NCBI GenBank assembly: GCA_036525535.1 | Contig: DATDAH010000195.1 | Coordinates: 1 to 25,370 of the forward strand | Direction: 5' to 3' | DNA length: 25,370 nucleotides | From: DATDAH01 sp036525535 | GTDB lineage: Bacteria > Actinomycetota > Acidimicrobiia > Acidimicrobiales > DATDAH01 | Shown here: positions 13,072-21,547 of the stretch, one piece after another | Numbering within the stretch: the first letter of the stretch is position 1 | Layout of the letters: the number at the start of each line of letters is the position of its first letter | Made by a program: the position numbers and the translations under genes | The notes under the pieces: generated by a model | Database searches by the model: none | Told to the model about the DNA's origin: nothing | The model's input: the letters and a program-made list of their open reading frames with translations, nothing else

Positions 13072-13569
13072 GTGGCCGCCCGCCTGCGGGTCGGCGTGGC
13101 CGACCTGCTGCGCAACCTCGGGACGCGCCGCGAGTTCCGCGACCAGATCCGCATCGACGACCTCGGCGTGGTCTCCACTCGGGTGGACCCGGATGCCGAC
13201 GTGGACCTCGAGTTCTTCATCGAGGCCTTCAGCGGCGGCATCTCGGTGACCGGGCGCATCGAGGTGCCGTGGACCGGGGAGTGCCGCCGCTGCCTCGACG
13301 AGGTGCGGGGCACGACCGTCCAGCACGTCCAGGAGATCTTCGGCGGGCCCGAGGGCGACGAGGACGCCTACCCCCTCGGCCACGACGAGATCGACCTCGA
13401 GCCCATGGTCCGAGACGTCGTCGCCGGCGCCCTCCCGATGGTCCCCCTCTGCCGGCCCGACTGCGCCGGCCCCTCGCCCGACCGTTTCCCGACCGGCCCC
13501 GCCGACGAGTCCGCCCCCCGGGGCGACGACCGCTGGGCCGCTCTCGACGAGCTCAGCTTCGACGAGTGA
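13072..13569 (+). CDS. yceD: YceD/DUF177 family protein
   Basis: A 165-residue protein of the family encoded immediately before rpmF in most bacteria. In plants and E. coli it is linked to 23S rRNA accumulation. The core shows GRIEVPWTGECRRCLDEV, with the conserved C71/C74, and PLCRPDC (C127, C131). In many actinobacterial homologues the last part continues as GLCPxCG. Here it reads CAGPSPDRFPTGP, so the second cysteine pair is missing, although the terminal DDRWAALDELSF is conserved. The GTG start at 13072 is 5 nt after the preceding stop. It is probably co-transcribed with coaD and the DivIVA-like gene. Confidence 0.85.
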   Translation: MAARLRVGVADLLRNLGTRREFRDQIRIDDLGVVSTRVDPDADVDLEFFIEAFSGGISVTGRIEVPWTGECRRCLDEVRGTTVQHVQEIFGGPEGDEDAYPLGHDEIDLEPMVRDVVAGALPMVPLCRPDCAGPSPDRFPTGPADESAPRGDDRWAALDELSFDE

Positions 13570-13583
13570 CCCCATCTCGCCGC

Positions 13584-13589
13584 TACCCT
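13584..13589 (+). promoter_or_regulatory. Possible internal -10 box upstream of rpmF
   Basis: TACCCT in the 71-nt gap after yceD. It would give a leader of about 45 nt containing the GAGGA ribosome binding site of rpmF. An internal promoter would separate ribosomal protein output from coaD. No -35 is evident. Confidence 0.3.
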
Positions 13590-13640
13590 GACCCGTCGCT
13601 TCACCACCGTGTTGGCACTGAAACTCTCGAGGACCTGACG

Positions 13641-13820
13641 ATGGCCGTCCCCAAGAAGAAGACCTCCAAGATGAAGGGCCGGAGCCGCATGGCTTCCGCC
13701 TGGCGCATCAAGACGACCGGGCGCAGCACGTGCCCGCGTTGTGACGCCGTGCGTCGCCCGCACGTGGTGTGCAGCAACTGCGGTTGGTACGGCGGTCGCC
13801 AGGCCGTCGAGGTCGAGTAG
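13641..13820 (+). CDS. rpmF: 50S ribosomal protein L32, zinc-binding form
   Basis: A large-subunit ribosomal protein of 59 residues. It opens MAVPKKKTSKMKGRSRMA, the hallmark of L32, and has CPRC (C31, C34) and CSNC (C44, C47), a complete zinc ribbon. The ATG at 13641 has GAGGA 7 nt upstream. The much longer frame that runs through this position from 12984 is a shadow of yceD and is not used. plsX follows 70 nt later, the common yceD-rpmF-plsX order. Confidence 0.96.
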   Translation: MAVPKKKTSKMKGRSRMASAWRIKTTGRSTCPRCDAVRRPHVVCSNCGWYGGRQAVEVE

Positions 13821-13890
13821 GTCAGGTCGCGAGCCCCACTGCGGTCGAACCTTCGATGCGACGGTTCACCCCGAAGCTGAGGATGCCTGC

Positions 13891-14883
13891 ATGCTTCCCG
13901 TAGCCGTCGATGCGATGGGCGGCGACAAGGCCCCCGCGGAGATCGTCGCCGGCGCCATCGAGGCCGCCGAGGAGCTCGGTGTCCCGGTCGTGCTCGTGGG
14001 ACGGCCTGACGAGCTGGGCGACACTGGCGGGCTCGAGGTCATCCCGGCCTCCGAGGTCATCGCCATGGATGCCGACCCGGCCAAGAGCGTCCGGCGGATG
14101 AAGGACTCGTCTCTGGTCCGGGCGGCCGAAGCGGTGCGGGACGGCAAGGCCTCGGCCATGGTCAGTGCCGGCAACACGGGTGCCACCATGGGCTCGGCCC
14201 TGCTGCGCATGGGTCGGATCAGGGGTGTCAACCGCCCGGCCATCGCCACCCCGATCCCCGCCCCCGGCCACGACCGCCCGACGGTCATGCTCGACGCCGG
14301 GGCCAACGCCGAGTGCAGCCCGGAGATGCTGGTTCAGTTCGCGGTCATGGGTGCCGTCTTCGCCCGCCGCCGCTACGGCATCGAGGCGCCGCGGGTCGCC
14401 CTGCTCAGCATCGGCGAGGAGCCGACCAAGGGCTCGCCCCTGGTCAAGGAGACCCACACCCTGTTGGCCGAGGGCGCGGTCGAGGCGGTGGGGGCGACCT
14501 TCGTCGGCAACGTCGAGGGTCGGGACCTGATGGGTGACGACGCCGATGTCGTCGTCACCGACGGCTTCACCGGCAACGTGGCCCTCAAGACCCTCGAGGG
14601 TGGGCTGAAGGCCATCGTCGGGGCCATCTACGAGGTCTTCGGCTCGTCGGACGAGGCCAGGGCCGCGGCCGACGTGCTCCTCCCCGCGCTGATCCCCCTG
14701 GCCGACCAGCTGGACCCGGATTCCACGGGAGGGGCGATGCTGCTGGGGGTCGACGGGGTCTGCATCATCAGTCACGGGTCGTCGTCGGCCCGAGCCGTCG
14801 TCAACGCGGTGCGGGTCGGGGCCGAGATGGCCGAGGCCGACCTGGTCGGCGACCTCACCACGGCCATCCGCCCACCCGATTGA
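13891..14883 (+). CDS. plsX: Phosphate acyltransferase PlsX
   Basis: Converts acyl-ACP and phosphate to acyl-phosphate, the donor for PlsY in phosphatidic acid synthesis. It is a peripheral membrane enzyme. The 330-residue length is normal. The N-terminus MLPVAVDAMGGDKAP and AMVSAGNTGATMGSAL (SAGNTG at 92-97) are diagnostic. VVVTDGFTGNVALKTLEG and the glycine-rich C-terminus (GGAMLLGVDGVCIISHG) follow. The ATG at 13891 has GAGGA 7 nt upstream; the upstream extension in the same frame is a shadow of rpmF. The next gene encodes acyl carrier protein, its substrate carrier. Confidence 0.96.
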   Translation: MLPVAVDAMGGDKAPAEIVAGAIEAAEELGVPVVLVGRPDELGDTGGLEVIPASEVIAMDADPAKSVRRMKDSSLVRAAEAVRDGKASAMVSAGNTGATMGSALLRMGRIRGVNRPAIATPIPAPGHDRPTVMLDAGANAECSPEMLVQFAVMGAVFARRRYGIEAPRVALLSIGEEPTKGSPLVKETHTLLAEGAVEAVGATFVGNVEGRDLMGDDADVVVTDGFTGNVALKTLEGGLKAIVGAIYEVFGSSDEARAAADVLLPALIPLADQLDPDSTGGAMLLGVDGVCIISHGSSSARAVVNAVRVGAEMAEADLVGDLTTAIRPPD

Positions 14884-14949
14884 CCTGAGACGTCGACAAA
14901 AGGGCGGAAAGGCTATGGGGCGCACCCTGCGAGTGGGTGTCGGCGGCGA

Positions 14950-14955
14950 TAGAAT
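14950..14955 (+). promoter_or_regulatory. Likely -10 box upstream of acpP
   Basis: TAGAAT, a good -10 match, in the 114-nt gap between plsX and acpP. It would give a leader of about 35 nt with GGGGAG as the ribosome binding site. Just upstream a weak 5-bp hairpin (14923-14927 with 14935-14939) could reduce read-through from plsX. No strong -35 is visible. Confidence 0.45.
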
Positions 14956-14997
14956 CGTCGGACCCACCACGAACGAGCGAACGGGGAGAGTGCGCAC

Positions 14998-15288
14998 GTG
15001 CCGGCCGAGACCCATGTCGAACAGGGCCCGATGGGGCGACCCGAGGTGCTGGAGCTCATCCGTGACCGTCTGGCCGACATCCTCGAGATCGAGCCGAGCC
15101 AGATCCAGGAGGGCGATTCCTTCGCCGACGACCTGGATGCCGACTCCCTGGCCCTGATCGAGCTCGTCGAAGCCCTCGAAGAGGAGCTCTCGGAGCGTTC
15201 CGTGGGGTTCCGGATCGAGGACGAAGATCTCGAGGACCTCAAGTCGGTCCGCGATGCTGTGGACTACGTGGTCGCCCGCCTCGGCTGA
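14998..15288 (+). CDS. acpP: Acyl carrier protein
   Basis: Carries growing acyl chains on 4'-phosphopantetheine for fatty acid synthesis and donates them to PlsX. The 96-residue protein has FADDLDADSLALIELVEALEEE, with Ser50 of the DSL motif as the attachment site, and the helix-rich acidic composition of the family. The GTG at 14998 has GGGGAG 9 nt upstream. It leaves an N-terminal extension of about 12 residues compared with the shortest ACPs. An ATG at 15031 would remove it but lacks a ribosome binding site. plsX precedes it and rnc follows after 28 nt, a common bacterial arrangement. Confidence 0.95.
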   Translation: MPAETHVEQGPMGRPEVLELIRDRLADILEIEPSQIQEGDSFADDLDADSLALIELVEALEEELSERSVGFRIEDEDLEDLKSVRDAVDYVVARLG

Positions 15289-15316
15289 GGCCCGGCGATG
15301 ACCTGAGGACGGATCT

Positions 15317-16072
15317 GTGGACATGACCGAGCGCGCCATGAGCGACCTCGCGGCGCGCCTGGGCCACGACTTCGCCGACCCCGGACTCCTGGTCGAGGCC
15401 GTCACCCATCGCTCCTGGTGTGCCGAGCACGTCGGCACCCCGTCCAACGAGCGCCTCGAGTTCCTGGGCGACGCCGTTCTCGGACTGGTCATCGCCGACT
15501 ACCTCTTCCAGGTCGAGGGGGCCATGCCCGAGGGGGAGCTGGCCATGGCCCGGGCCGCCGTGGTGAGCACCGAGGCCCTGGCCCAGGTCGCCTCGGTCCT
15601 CGAGCTGGGCCAGTTCCTCCGTCTGGGCAAGGGGGAGGACGCCACCGGCGGCCGCGAGAAGCGCTCGATCCTGGCCGACTCCATGGAAGCGATCATCGGC
15701 GCCGTCTACGTCGACGCCGGCCTCGCCGCCGCCCGCACGCTCCTGCTGCCGCTGGTCGCCGAACGCCTGGCCGGGGCCGTCGCCGGGCCGGGCGAGGCCG
15801 ACCACAAGACCCGGCTCCAGGAGGCCTCGGCCCGACAGTACGGCCAGGTGCCCCGCTATGAGGTCTCCGGCACCGGACCGGACCACGACCGTCGCTTCAC
15901 CGCCGTGGTCCGCATCGGCGGGACCGAGCGGGGCCAGGGCACCGGCAAGTCCAAGAAGGAGGCCGAACAGGCCGCCGCCCGGGTCGCCTGGCAGTCGCTC
16001 CGGGACGAGCCCGAACCCACGAACGAACCCGAGCCCACGACGGAAACCGAGAGCCGTACCGCCGATGCCTGA
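15317..16072 (+). CDS. rnc: Ribonuclease III
   Basis: A Mg-dependent endonuclease that cuts double-stranded RNA, processing rRNA precursors and some mRNAs. The 251-residue length is typical. The catalytic domain carries the signature NERLEFLGDAVL (44-55) and DSMEAIIGAVYVDAG, which supplies the second acidic cluster. A double-stranded RNA binding domain occupies about 162-232 (DHKTRLQEASARQYG to KKEAEQAAARVAWQSL). The acidic tail is repetitive (EPEPTNEPEPTTETES). The GTG at 15317 is preferred over the ATG at 15323 because it is 7 nt from GAGGA. Its 3' end overlaps mutM by 8 nt. Confidence 0.97.
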   Translation: MDMTERAMSDLAARLGHDFADPGLLVEAVTHRSWCAEHVGTPSNERLEFLGDAVLGLVIADYLFQVEGAMPEGELAMARAAVVSTEALAQVASVLELGQFLRLGKGEDATGGREKRSILADSMEAIIGAVYVDAGLAAARTLLLPLVAERLAGAVAGPGEADHKTRLQEASARQYGQVPRYEVSGTGPDHDRRFTAVVRIGGTERGQGTGKSKKEAEQAAARVAWQSLRDEPEPTNEPEPTTETESRTADA

Positions 16073-16901
16073 GCTTCCCGAAGTGGAGACCATCCGGCGG
16101 GAGCTGGAGCGTGACATCGTGGGGCTCCGGATCAAGGACGTCGAGGTCAACGACCTGCGTTCGATCCGCCGCCACGGCAAGAAGGCGCCGTTCGTCAAGC
16201 TGCTCGACGGCGCGAAGGTCACCCATGTCCACCGCCGCGGGAAGTACCTGGTCCTGTCCCTGGACACCGGGAGCGTGCTGGTCATCCACCTGGGCATGAG
16301 CGGCCAGCTCCGGCGCAACGCGGCCAAGGACGCGGCCGAGCCGCACACCCGGGTCGTCCTCACCTTCACGCAGAAGGGCCAGCTCCGTTTCATCGACCCC
16401 CGCAAGTTCGGGGAGATGTTCGTGGTCGACGCCGACGCCGTCGACGACGAGGTCCCCGAGCTGGCCCACCTCGGCTTCGACCCGGTCGAGCAGGCCGTGT
16501 CCTGGACCCGGTTCGGTCAGGCGCTGGTCAATCGCAGCGTGAAGCTGAAGCCTCTGCTGATGGACCAGAAGTTCATCGCCGGCATCGGCAACATCTACGC
16601 CGACGAGATCCTCTACGGCGCCGGCCTTCGCTATGACCGGCTCTCGGACTCGCTGTCGACCCAGGAGATCCGGCGGCTGTACCGGTCCCTGGTCGAGACC
16701 CTCCACGACGCCATCAAATACCGCGGCTCGACCCTCGCCGACGGCCAGTACGTCGACCTCCAGGGCAAGCCCGGCGAGTACCAGGAGCACCACCAGGTCT
16801 ACGACCGCGAGGGCCAGGCCTGCCGTCGCTGCCGCTCGGTCATCGTCCGGGTCAAGGCCAACAGCCGCAGCACGTTCTTCTGCGAGCAGTGCCAGGTGTG
16901 A
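16065..16901 (+). CDS. mutM: Formamidopyrimidine-DNA glycosylase
   Basis: Removes 8-oxoguanine and formamidopyrimidines from DNA and cleaves at the abasic site. The 278-residue length is normal. The N-terminus MPELPEVETIRRELE has catalytic Pro2 and Glu3. HHH-like H2TH helix region LKPLLMDQKFIAGIGNIYADEIL (161-183) and the C-terminal zinc finger C253, C256, C273, C276 (with NSRSTFFCEQC) are complete. K60 in RRGKYL matches the conserved lysine. The ATG lies inside the end of rnc (8-nt overlap), so the two are translationally linked. smc follows after 131 nt. Confidence 0.95.
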   Translation: MPELPEVETIRRELERDIVGLRIKDVEVNDLRSIRRHGKKAPFVKLLDGAKVTHVHRRGKYLVLSLDTGSVLVIHLGMSGQLRRNAAKDAAEPHTRVVLTFTQKGQLRFIDPRKFGEMFVVDADAVDDEVPELAHLGFDPVEQAVSWTRFGQALVNRSVKLKPLLMDQKFIAGIGNIYADEILYGAGLRYDRLSDSLSTQEIRRLYRSLVETLHDAIKYRGSTLADGQYVDLQGKPGEYQEHHQVYDREGQACRRCRSVIVRVKANSRSTFFCEQCQV

Positions 16902-16996
16902 CCGGCGAGTCGGTCGGCGTCGCCGTGGTCCGGACACGGGAATTGCCGGCGCCACCTGAGGTCGCTGGGGTGCGCGACCAGCCCGAGGCTGCTGGC

Positions 16997-17002
16997 TAAC
17001 GT
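16997..17002 (+). promoter_or_regulatory. Possible -10 box upstream of smc
   Basis: TAACGT within the 131-nt gap between mutM and smc, 30 nt before the GTG, giving a leader of about 24 nt. Evidence is motif only. The rest of the gap shows no clear gene or strong hairpin. Confidence 0.3.
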
Positions 17003-17032
17003 CCGGAGCATCACTGTTCCCGGGGTGCGCAC

Positions 17033-20000
17033 GTGTTCCTGAAGTCACTGTCCATGAAGGGCTTCAAGTCCTTCGCCGACGCCACCCGCCTCGACCTCGA
17101 GCCGGGCATCACCGTGGTGGTCGGGCCCAACGGGAGCGGCAAGTCCAACGTGGTGGACGCCATCGGCTGGGTGCTCGGCGCCCAGGCCCCGAGCATCGTG
17201 CGCTCCAAGGCGATGGACGACGTCATCTTCGCCGGGACCTCCCAGCGCCCGGCCCTGGGCCGGGCCGAGGTGGCCCTCACGATCGACAACTCGGCGGGCC
17301 TGCTGCCCATCGAGTTCACCGAGGTGACCATCAGCCGCACGCTGTTCCGTTCGGGTGACAGCGAGTACGCCATCAACAACGTCCCCTGCCGCCTGCTCGA
17401 CATCCAGGACCTGCTGTCGGACTCAGGGGTCGGCCGCCAACAGCACGTCATCGTCAGCCAGGGCCAGATCGACGCCGTCCTCAACGCCAAGGCCGAGGAC
17501 CGGCGGGCGATCATCGAGGAGGCCGCCGGCATCCTCAAGTACCGCAAGCGCAAGGAGCGCTCCGAGCGCCGCCTGGTGGCCACCGAGGGCAACCTCAACC
17601 GACTCCAGGACCTGGTGCGGGAGGTCCGTCGCCAGCTCCGGCCGTTGGAGAAGCAGGCCGACGCCGCCCGCCGTCATGCCGGGGTCGTGGCCGAGCTGAC
17701 CGCCCTCCGCCTCTACATCGCCGGGCGCCAGATCGACGAGCTGCGCACCCGGCTGGAGACGGCGGTCACGGCGAAGACCGGGTTGACCCGAGAGGCCGAG
17801 GACCTGAAGGGTCGCCTGGCCCATCTCGACGCCGAGGTCACCCGGGCCGAAGCCGAGCTCTCCGCCCGCGGGGCCGACGACGTCGGTGACGACCTGGTGC
17901 GCTTCGAGTCCCTCCGGGAGCGGGCCCGCGGTCTCTCCGCCGTGCTCAAGGAGCGGGCCCGGGGCATCGAGCGGGAACGCCTGTCGTTCACCGACCAGGG
18001 GGTGATCTTCTCCCTGGAGGCCGACGCCGCCACCCTGCGGAGAGAGCTGACCGACGTGGCCGCCGAGGTCGACCGCCTGACCCCCGAGCTGAGCAGCCTG
18101 GCCGAGGCGACCAGCGCGCTGGAGGCGGACCGGGTCGCCTTCGACCTCCGGGCCGACGACACCGACACCGACAGCGACGGCCGGGCCGCCGAGGCCCGGG
18201 GCGAGCTGGTCGCCCGCCGGGGCGGCATCGAGCGTGACACCAGCGAGCTGAACCGGCTGGAGTCCCGCCTGGCGGAGCTGGCCGCGACCGCCGAACGCCT
18301 GGACGCCGACGCCGAGCACCGCCGGCTCGAGCTGGAGCGCATCGTCGAGGCCGAGCGCCCCCTGATCGACGCCCTGGAGGAGGCCGAGCACGCCCGTAGC
18401 CGCGTCGATCACGACCTCAGCCGGGCCGAGGACGCGCTGCGCCGGGCCGACGCCGAGCGCCACCGCTGGTCGGCCCGGGCCGACGCCCTGGAACTGGCCC
18501 TGGAGGACGCCCGCTCCCGTTCGGGCGCCGACCATCTCTCGGCCGTGGACGGTGTGCTCGGGCCGCTCTTCGATGCGATCGAGGTGGACGACGGCTGGCT
18601 GCCCGCCGTCGAAGCCGCGATCGGTGAGGCCTTGGGCACCGTCGTGGTGGCCGACGTGGCCGCCGCCCACCGGGCCATCGTGGCCCTGCGCGAGGGCGAG
18701 CACAGCGGCGCGGTCCTGCCCGTGGCCCTCACCCGTCCGCCCGCCGAAGCGCCTTCGGTGGGCGAGGCCGTCCGGGGCCATGTCCGGGCCCGACGCCCCG
18801 AGGTCGAGGCCGTGCTCGACGCGCTCGTCGGCGCGGCCGTGGCCGTGGAGGGGGACTGGACGGTGGCGGCCGACGCCGCCGAGGCCCACCCCGCCGCCGT
18901 CATCGTCACGCGGGCCGGCGACCGGTTCAGCCCGAGCGGATGGCGGGTGGGCCGCCAGCAGGGCGGGGCCACCAAGGCCGCGCTCGACGACGCTCGGGAC
19001 CGGGCCGAGACCGCCACCATCGAGCACGCCGCCGCCGTCGAGGCGCTGGACTCGGCCCGGCGGGCGCTGACCGATGCCCAGGGCACCGAAGCCGACGTGG
19101 CCCGCGAGATCGACGAGCACGACGGCCGGCGCACGACGGCCCTCGAGGGCCTGACCCGGGTCGACGCCGACCGCCGGGACGGGGCGACCGAGAAGGACGC
19201 TCTCACCGCCCATCGGGACGAGGTCGCCGCCCGGCTGGACCGCGAGCAGACTCGGGTGACCGAGCTGGAGTCGGGTCTGGCCGAGCTGGAGGACGACGAG
19301 GACGCGGCCAAGGCCGCGGGGCGGGAGCTGCGCCTGCTCCGGGGAGCGATCGAGGAGCGGGCGGCGGACCTCTCCGCCCGGCGGACCGATCTCGAAGTCC
19401 GGCAGGCCTCCCTGCGGGAGCGTCAGCGGGTGGCCGAGCAGCGGCTGGGCGAGATCGAGCCCCGGCTGGCCAAGGACGCCCATGAGCGGGAGCACGCCGA
19501 GAGTCGTCGGTCCGAGATCGATGCCCGGGCCACCGCGGTGGAACGGCTGACCACCGAGGTCGAGGCCCGATCGGCCGACATCGACCAGGTCCTCGACGGC
19601 CTGCGGGAACGCCGGCGCCGACAGTCGGAGGCCGTGCGGGGCGTCGCCGCCCGTCTCGACGGCCTGCGCCGCGAACGGGGCGAGGCCGAGCGCACCCTCG
19701 CCGAGGTCCGCGAGCGCTCCCAGCGGGAGGAGGTGCGGGAGGCTGAGGTCGCCGTTCGCCTCGAGACCGCGGTCGAGACGCTGCGCGTCGAGTTGGACTG
19801 CGAGCCTGAACGGGCGGTGGCCACCGACTGCCCGGACCTCCCTGAAGGGAACACGGCAACGGGTCGGGCCCGGGAGCTGGAGCGGGACCTGCGCCTCATG
19901 GGGCCGATCAACCCGCTCGCCCTCGAGGAGTTCGAGCAGCTCCAGGAACGCCACGGGTTCCTCCAGGGCCAGCTGGAGGACGTCCAGGAGTCGCGCCGGG

Positions 20001-20509
20001 AGCTGCGCAAGGTCATCAAGGCCGTCGACGACGAGATCCGCGATGTGTTCACCGCGGCGTACGCCGACGTGGCCGCCAACTTCGAGTCCCTCTTCGCCAC
20101 CCTGTTCCCGGGTGGCACCGGTCGGTTGAGCCTCACCGACCCGGACAACCTCCTCGACACAGGCCTGGAGATCGAGGCCCGGCCGTCGGGCAAGAACGTG
20201 CGCAAGCTCTCGCTCCTCTCCGGCGGCGAGCGATCCCTGACCGCGCTGGCCTTCCTGTTCGCCGTCTTCCGCAGCCGGCCGTCGCCCTTCTACGTGATGG
20301 ACGAGGTCGAGGCGGCTCTCGACGACGTGAACCTGCACCGGTTCCTGGACCTGCTGGCCGAGTTCCGCCTGGAGGCCCAGCTCATCGTGGTCAGCCACCA
20401 GAAGCGGACCATGGAGGCCGGCGACGTCCTCTACGGCGTGACCATGCAGCCCGGTGGTTCGTCCAGGGTCATCTCCGAGCGGGTCACTGAGTCCGAGCTC
20501 GTGAACTAG
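17033..20509 (+). CDS. smc: Chromosome segregation/condensin protein Smc
   Basis: The ATPase subunit of the Smc-ScpAB condensin, which organises and segregates chromosomes. The 1158-residue length is typical. The N-terminal head begins MFLKSLSMKGFKSFAD with Walker A GPNGSGKSN (31-39). ISRTLFRSGDSEYAINN and SQGQIDAVLNAKAEDRR follow. Coiled coil runs to about residue 500, the hinge spans about 500-630 (starting HLSAVDGVLGPLFDAIEV), and coiled coil returns to the C-terminal head. That head has the ABC signature LLSGGERS (SGGE at 1063-1066) and Walker B with D1090/E1091 in VMDEVEAALDD. The arms are very rich in Ala, Arg and Glu, as expected at this GC content. scpA and scpB are not in the window. 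The GTG at 17033 is the family start. Confidence 0.97.
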   Translation: MFLKSLSMKGFKSFADATRLDLEPGITVVVGPNGSGKSNVVDAIGWVLGAQAPSIVRSKAMDDVIFAGTSQRPALGRAEVALTIDNSAGLLPIEFTEVTISRTLFRSGDSEYAINNVPCRLLDIQDLLSDSGVGRQQHVIVSQGQIDAVLNAKAEDRRAIIEEAAGILKYRKRKERSERRLVATEGNLNRLQDLVREVRRQLRPLEKQADAARRHAGVVAELTALRLYIAGRQIDELRTRLETAVTAKTGLTREAEDLKGRLAHLDAEVTRAEAELSARGADDVGDDLVRFESLRERARGLSAVLKERARGIERERLSFTDQGVIFSLEADAATLRRELTDVAAEVDRLTPELSSLAEATSALEADRVAFDLRADDTDTDSDGRAAEARGELVARRGGIERDTSELNRLESRLAELAATAERLDADAEHRRLELERIVEAERPLIDALEEAEHARSRVDHDLSRAEDALRRADAERHRWSARADALELALEDARSRSGADHLSAVDGVLGPLFDAIEVDDGWLPAVEAAIGEALGTVVVADVAAAHRAIVALREGEHSGAVLPVALTRPPAEAPSVGEAVRGHVRARRPEVEAVLDALVGAAVAVEGDWTVAADAAEAHPAAVIVTRAGDRFSPSGWRVGRQQGGATKAALDDARDRAETATIEHAAAVEALDSARRALTDAQGTEADVAREIDEHDGRRTTALEGLTRVDADRRDGATEKDALTAHRDEVAARLDREQTRVTELESGLAELEDDEDAAKAAGRELRLLRGAIEERAADLSARRTDLEVRQASLRERQRVAEQRLGEIEPRLAKDAHEREHAESRRSEIDARATAVERLTTEVEARSADIDQVLDGLRERRRRQSEAVRGVAARLDGLRRERGEAERTLAEVRERSQREEVREAEVAVRLETAVETLRVELDCEPERAVATDCPDLPEGNTATGRARELERDLRLMGPINPLALEEFEQLQERHGFLQGQLEDVQESRRELRKVIKAVDDEIRDVFTAAYADVAANFESLFATLFPGGTGRLSLTDPDNLLDTGLEIEARPSGKNVRKLSLLSGGERSLTALAFLFAVFRSRPSPFYVMDEVEAALDDVNLHRFLDLLAEFRLEAQLIVVSHQKRTMEAGDVLYGVTMQPGGSSRVISERVTESELVN

Positions 20510-20519
20510 AGCGCACCGG

Positions 20520-20567
20520 CCCTGCCAGCAGGGAGGCGGCGCAGTCCGAGTGGGGCGAAGCCACTCG
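20520..20567 (+). terminator. Tandem hairpins after smc, between convergent genes
   Basis: Two hairpins: 20520-20525 with 20528-20533 (CCCTGC/GCAGGG, very tight loop), and 20547-20553 with 20561-20567 (CGAGTGG/CCACTCG, 7-nt loop). They fill the 63-nt space between the smc stop and the convergent VWA gene's stop, and could end transcription from both sides. Confidence 0.55.
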
Positions 20568-20572
20568 AGGGG

Positions 20573-21547
20573 TCACGGCAGTCGGCTGAACCAGAGGAGT
20601 GACAGGGCCGAGGTCAGGACCAGGAGGGCGAGGCCGAAGCCCAGGAACCAGGTGCCGACCTCCCGCTCGACGGTCTCGGAGTCGACCGTGCCGCCGATGT
20701 CGGCGAAGGCGTCGGCCAGTTCGTCGCCGGTCGTCGCCGAGAAGTACTCGCCGCTGGTCGAGTCGGCGATGGCCTGCAGGGCCGCCTCGTTGACCGACAC
20801 GTCCACCGGCCCCTGGCCCGGGATGTCGATGGTCGCTCCCTGCGTGCCGAAGGCGATGGTCGACACGGGCACGCCCGCGTCGAAGGCGGCCTGGGCGGCC
20901 TCCACATCGGGGCGGCCGGTCGTGGTCTCGCCGTCGGACATGAGGACGATCTGGCTGGGTGGCGGCTCGTCGGCCGCCGGATCCTCGGGCGCCTCGGGTT
21001 GGTCCTGCTCGGCGATGGCGATGGCGTCGAGGCCGGCGAAGATGGCCTCCCCGATGGCGGTGAACTCGTCCAGGCTGAGGCCGTCTATGGCCTCGCGGAC
21101 GGCGTCGTGATCGGTGGTCGGCGTGACCTGGATGGTGGCCCCGTTGTCGAAGCTGACGAGGCCGACTCGGACGTTGTCGGAGAGGCCTTCGACGAGGCCG
21201 TCGGCCGCCTCCTGGGCCGCCTCCAGGCGGTTGGGGTCGACGTCGGTGGCCTGCATGGACAGCGAGGTGTCGATGGCCAGGACGAGGACGGGACCCAGCG
21301 GCGCGGCGTCGGGCCGGGTCGGTCGGGCCAGCGCCACCACGAAGAGCGACAGCGAGACGAGCAGCAGGCCGGCCACGATGTGCCGGCGCCAGCCCGGCCG
21401 CTTGGGGGCGACGGAGTCGAGGAGCTCGAGGTTGGTGAAACGGACGGTGAACGTGGAGCGCCGCCGCCATTGCAGGACGGCGTAGACGACGGCCAGGAGG
21501 GCGACGACGGCCAGGAGCCACAGCCAGTGGGGGGCGAGGTAGCTCAA
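20573..21547 (-). CDS. VWA-domain membrane protein, BatA-like
   Basis: A 324-residue membrane protein with two N-terminal membrane segments (about 8-25 and 57-74) flanking a basic loop, as in the BatA N-terminal domain. A von Willebrand A domain follows, with MIDAS residues D93-x-S95-x-S97 (IDTSLSMQ), the Thr of EFTAIGEA and the Asp of LMSDGETTTG. A last transmembrane helix is at about 300-320. The VWA domain should face the periplasmic or outer side or a cytoplasmic partner, and metal-dependent protein binding is expected. The start is a TTG at 21547 overlapping the DUF58 TGA (TTGA), with no better ATG or GTG nearby. It is the third gene of a MoxR, DUF58, VWA operon. Such modules act as chaperone-like systems for assembling other proteins, but the client is unknown. 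Confidence 0.85.
   Translation of the reverse strand: MSYLAPHWLWLLAVVALLAVVYAVLQWRRRSTFTVRFTNLELLDSVAPKRPGWRRHIVAGLLLVSLSLFVVALARPTRPDAAPLGPVLVLAIDTSLSMQATDVDPNRLEAAQEAADGLVEGLSDNVRVGLVSFDNGATIQVTPTTDHDAVREAIDGLSLDEFTAIGEAIFAGLDAIAIAEQDQPEAPEDPAADEPPPSQIVLMSDGETTTGRPDVEAAQAAFDAGVPVSTIAFGTQGATIDIPGQGPVDVSVNEAALQAIADSTSGEYFSATTGDELADAFADIGGTVDSETVEREVGTWFLGFGLALLVLTSALSLLWFSRLP

Noticed and set aside
12984..13640. A long open frame leading into rpmF
   Set aside because: It is out-of-frame over yceD and Arg/Pro-rich. L32 begins at 13641 with its own ribosome binding site.
17423..20398. A 991-codon open frame antisense to smc
   Set aside because: It is a GC-bias shadow. smc has full family motifs, and the antisense translation is Gly/Leu/Pro/Arg-rich with no domain.
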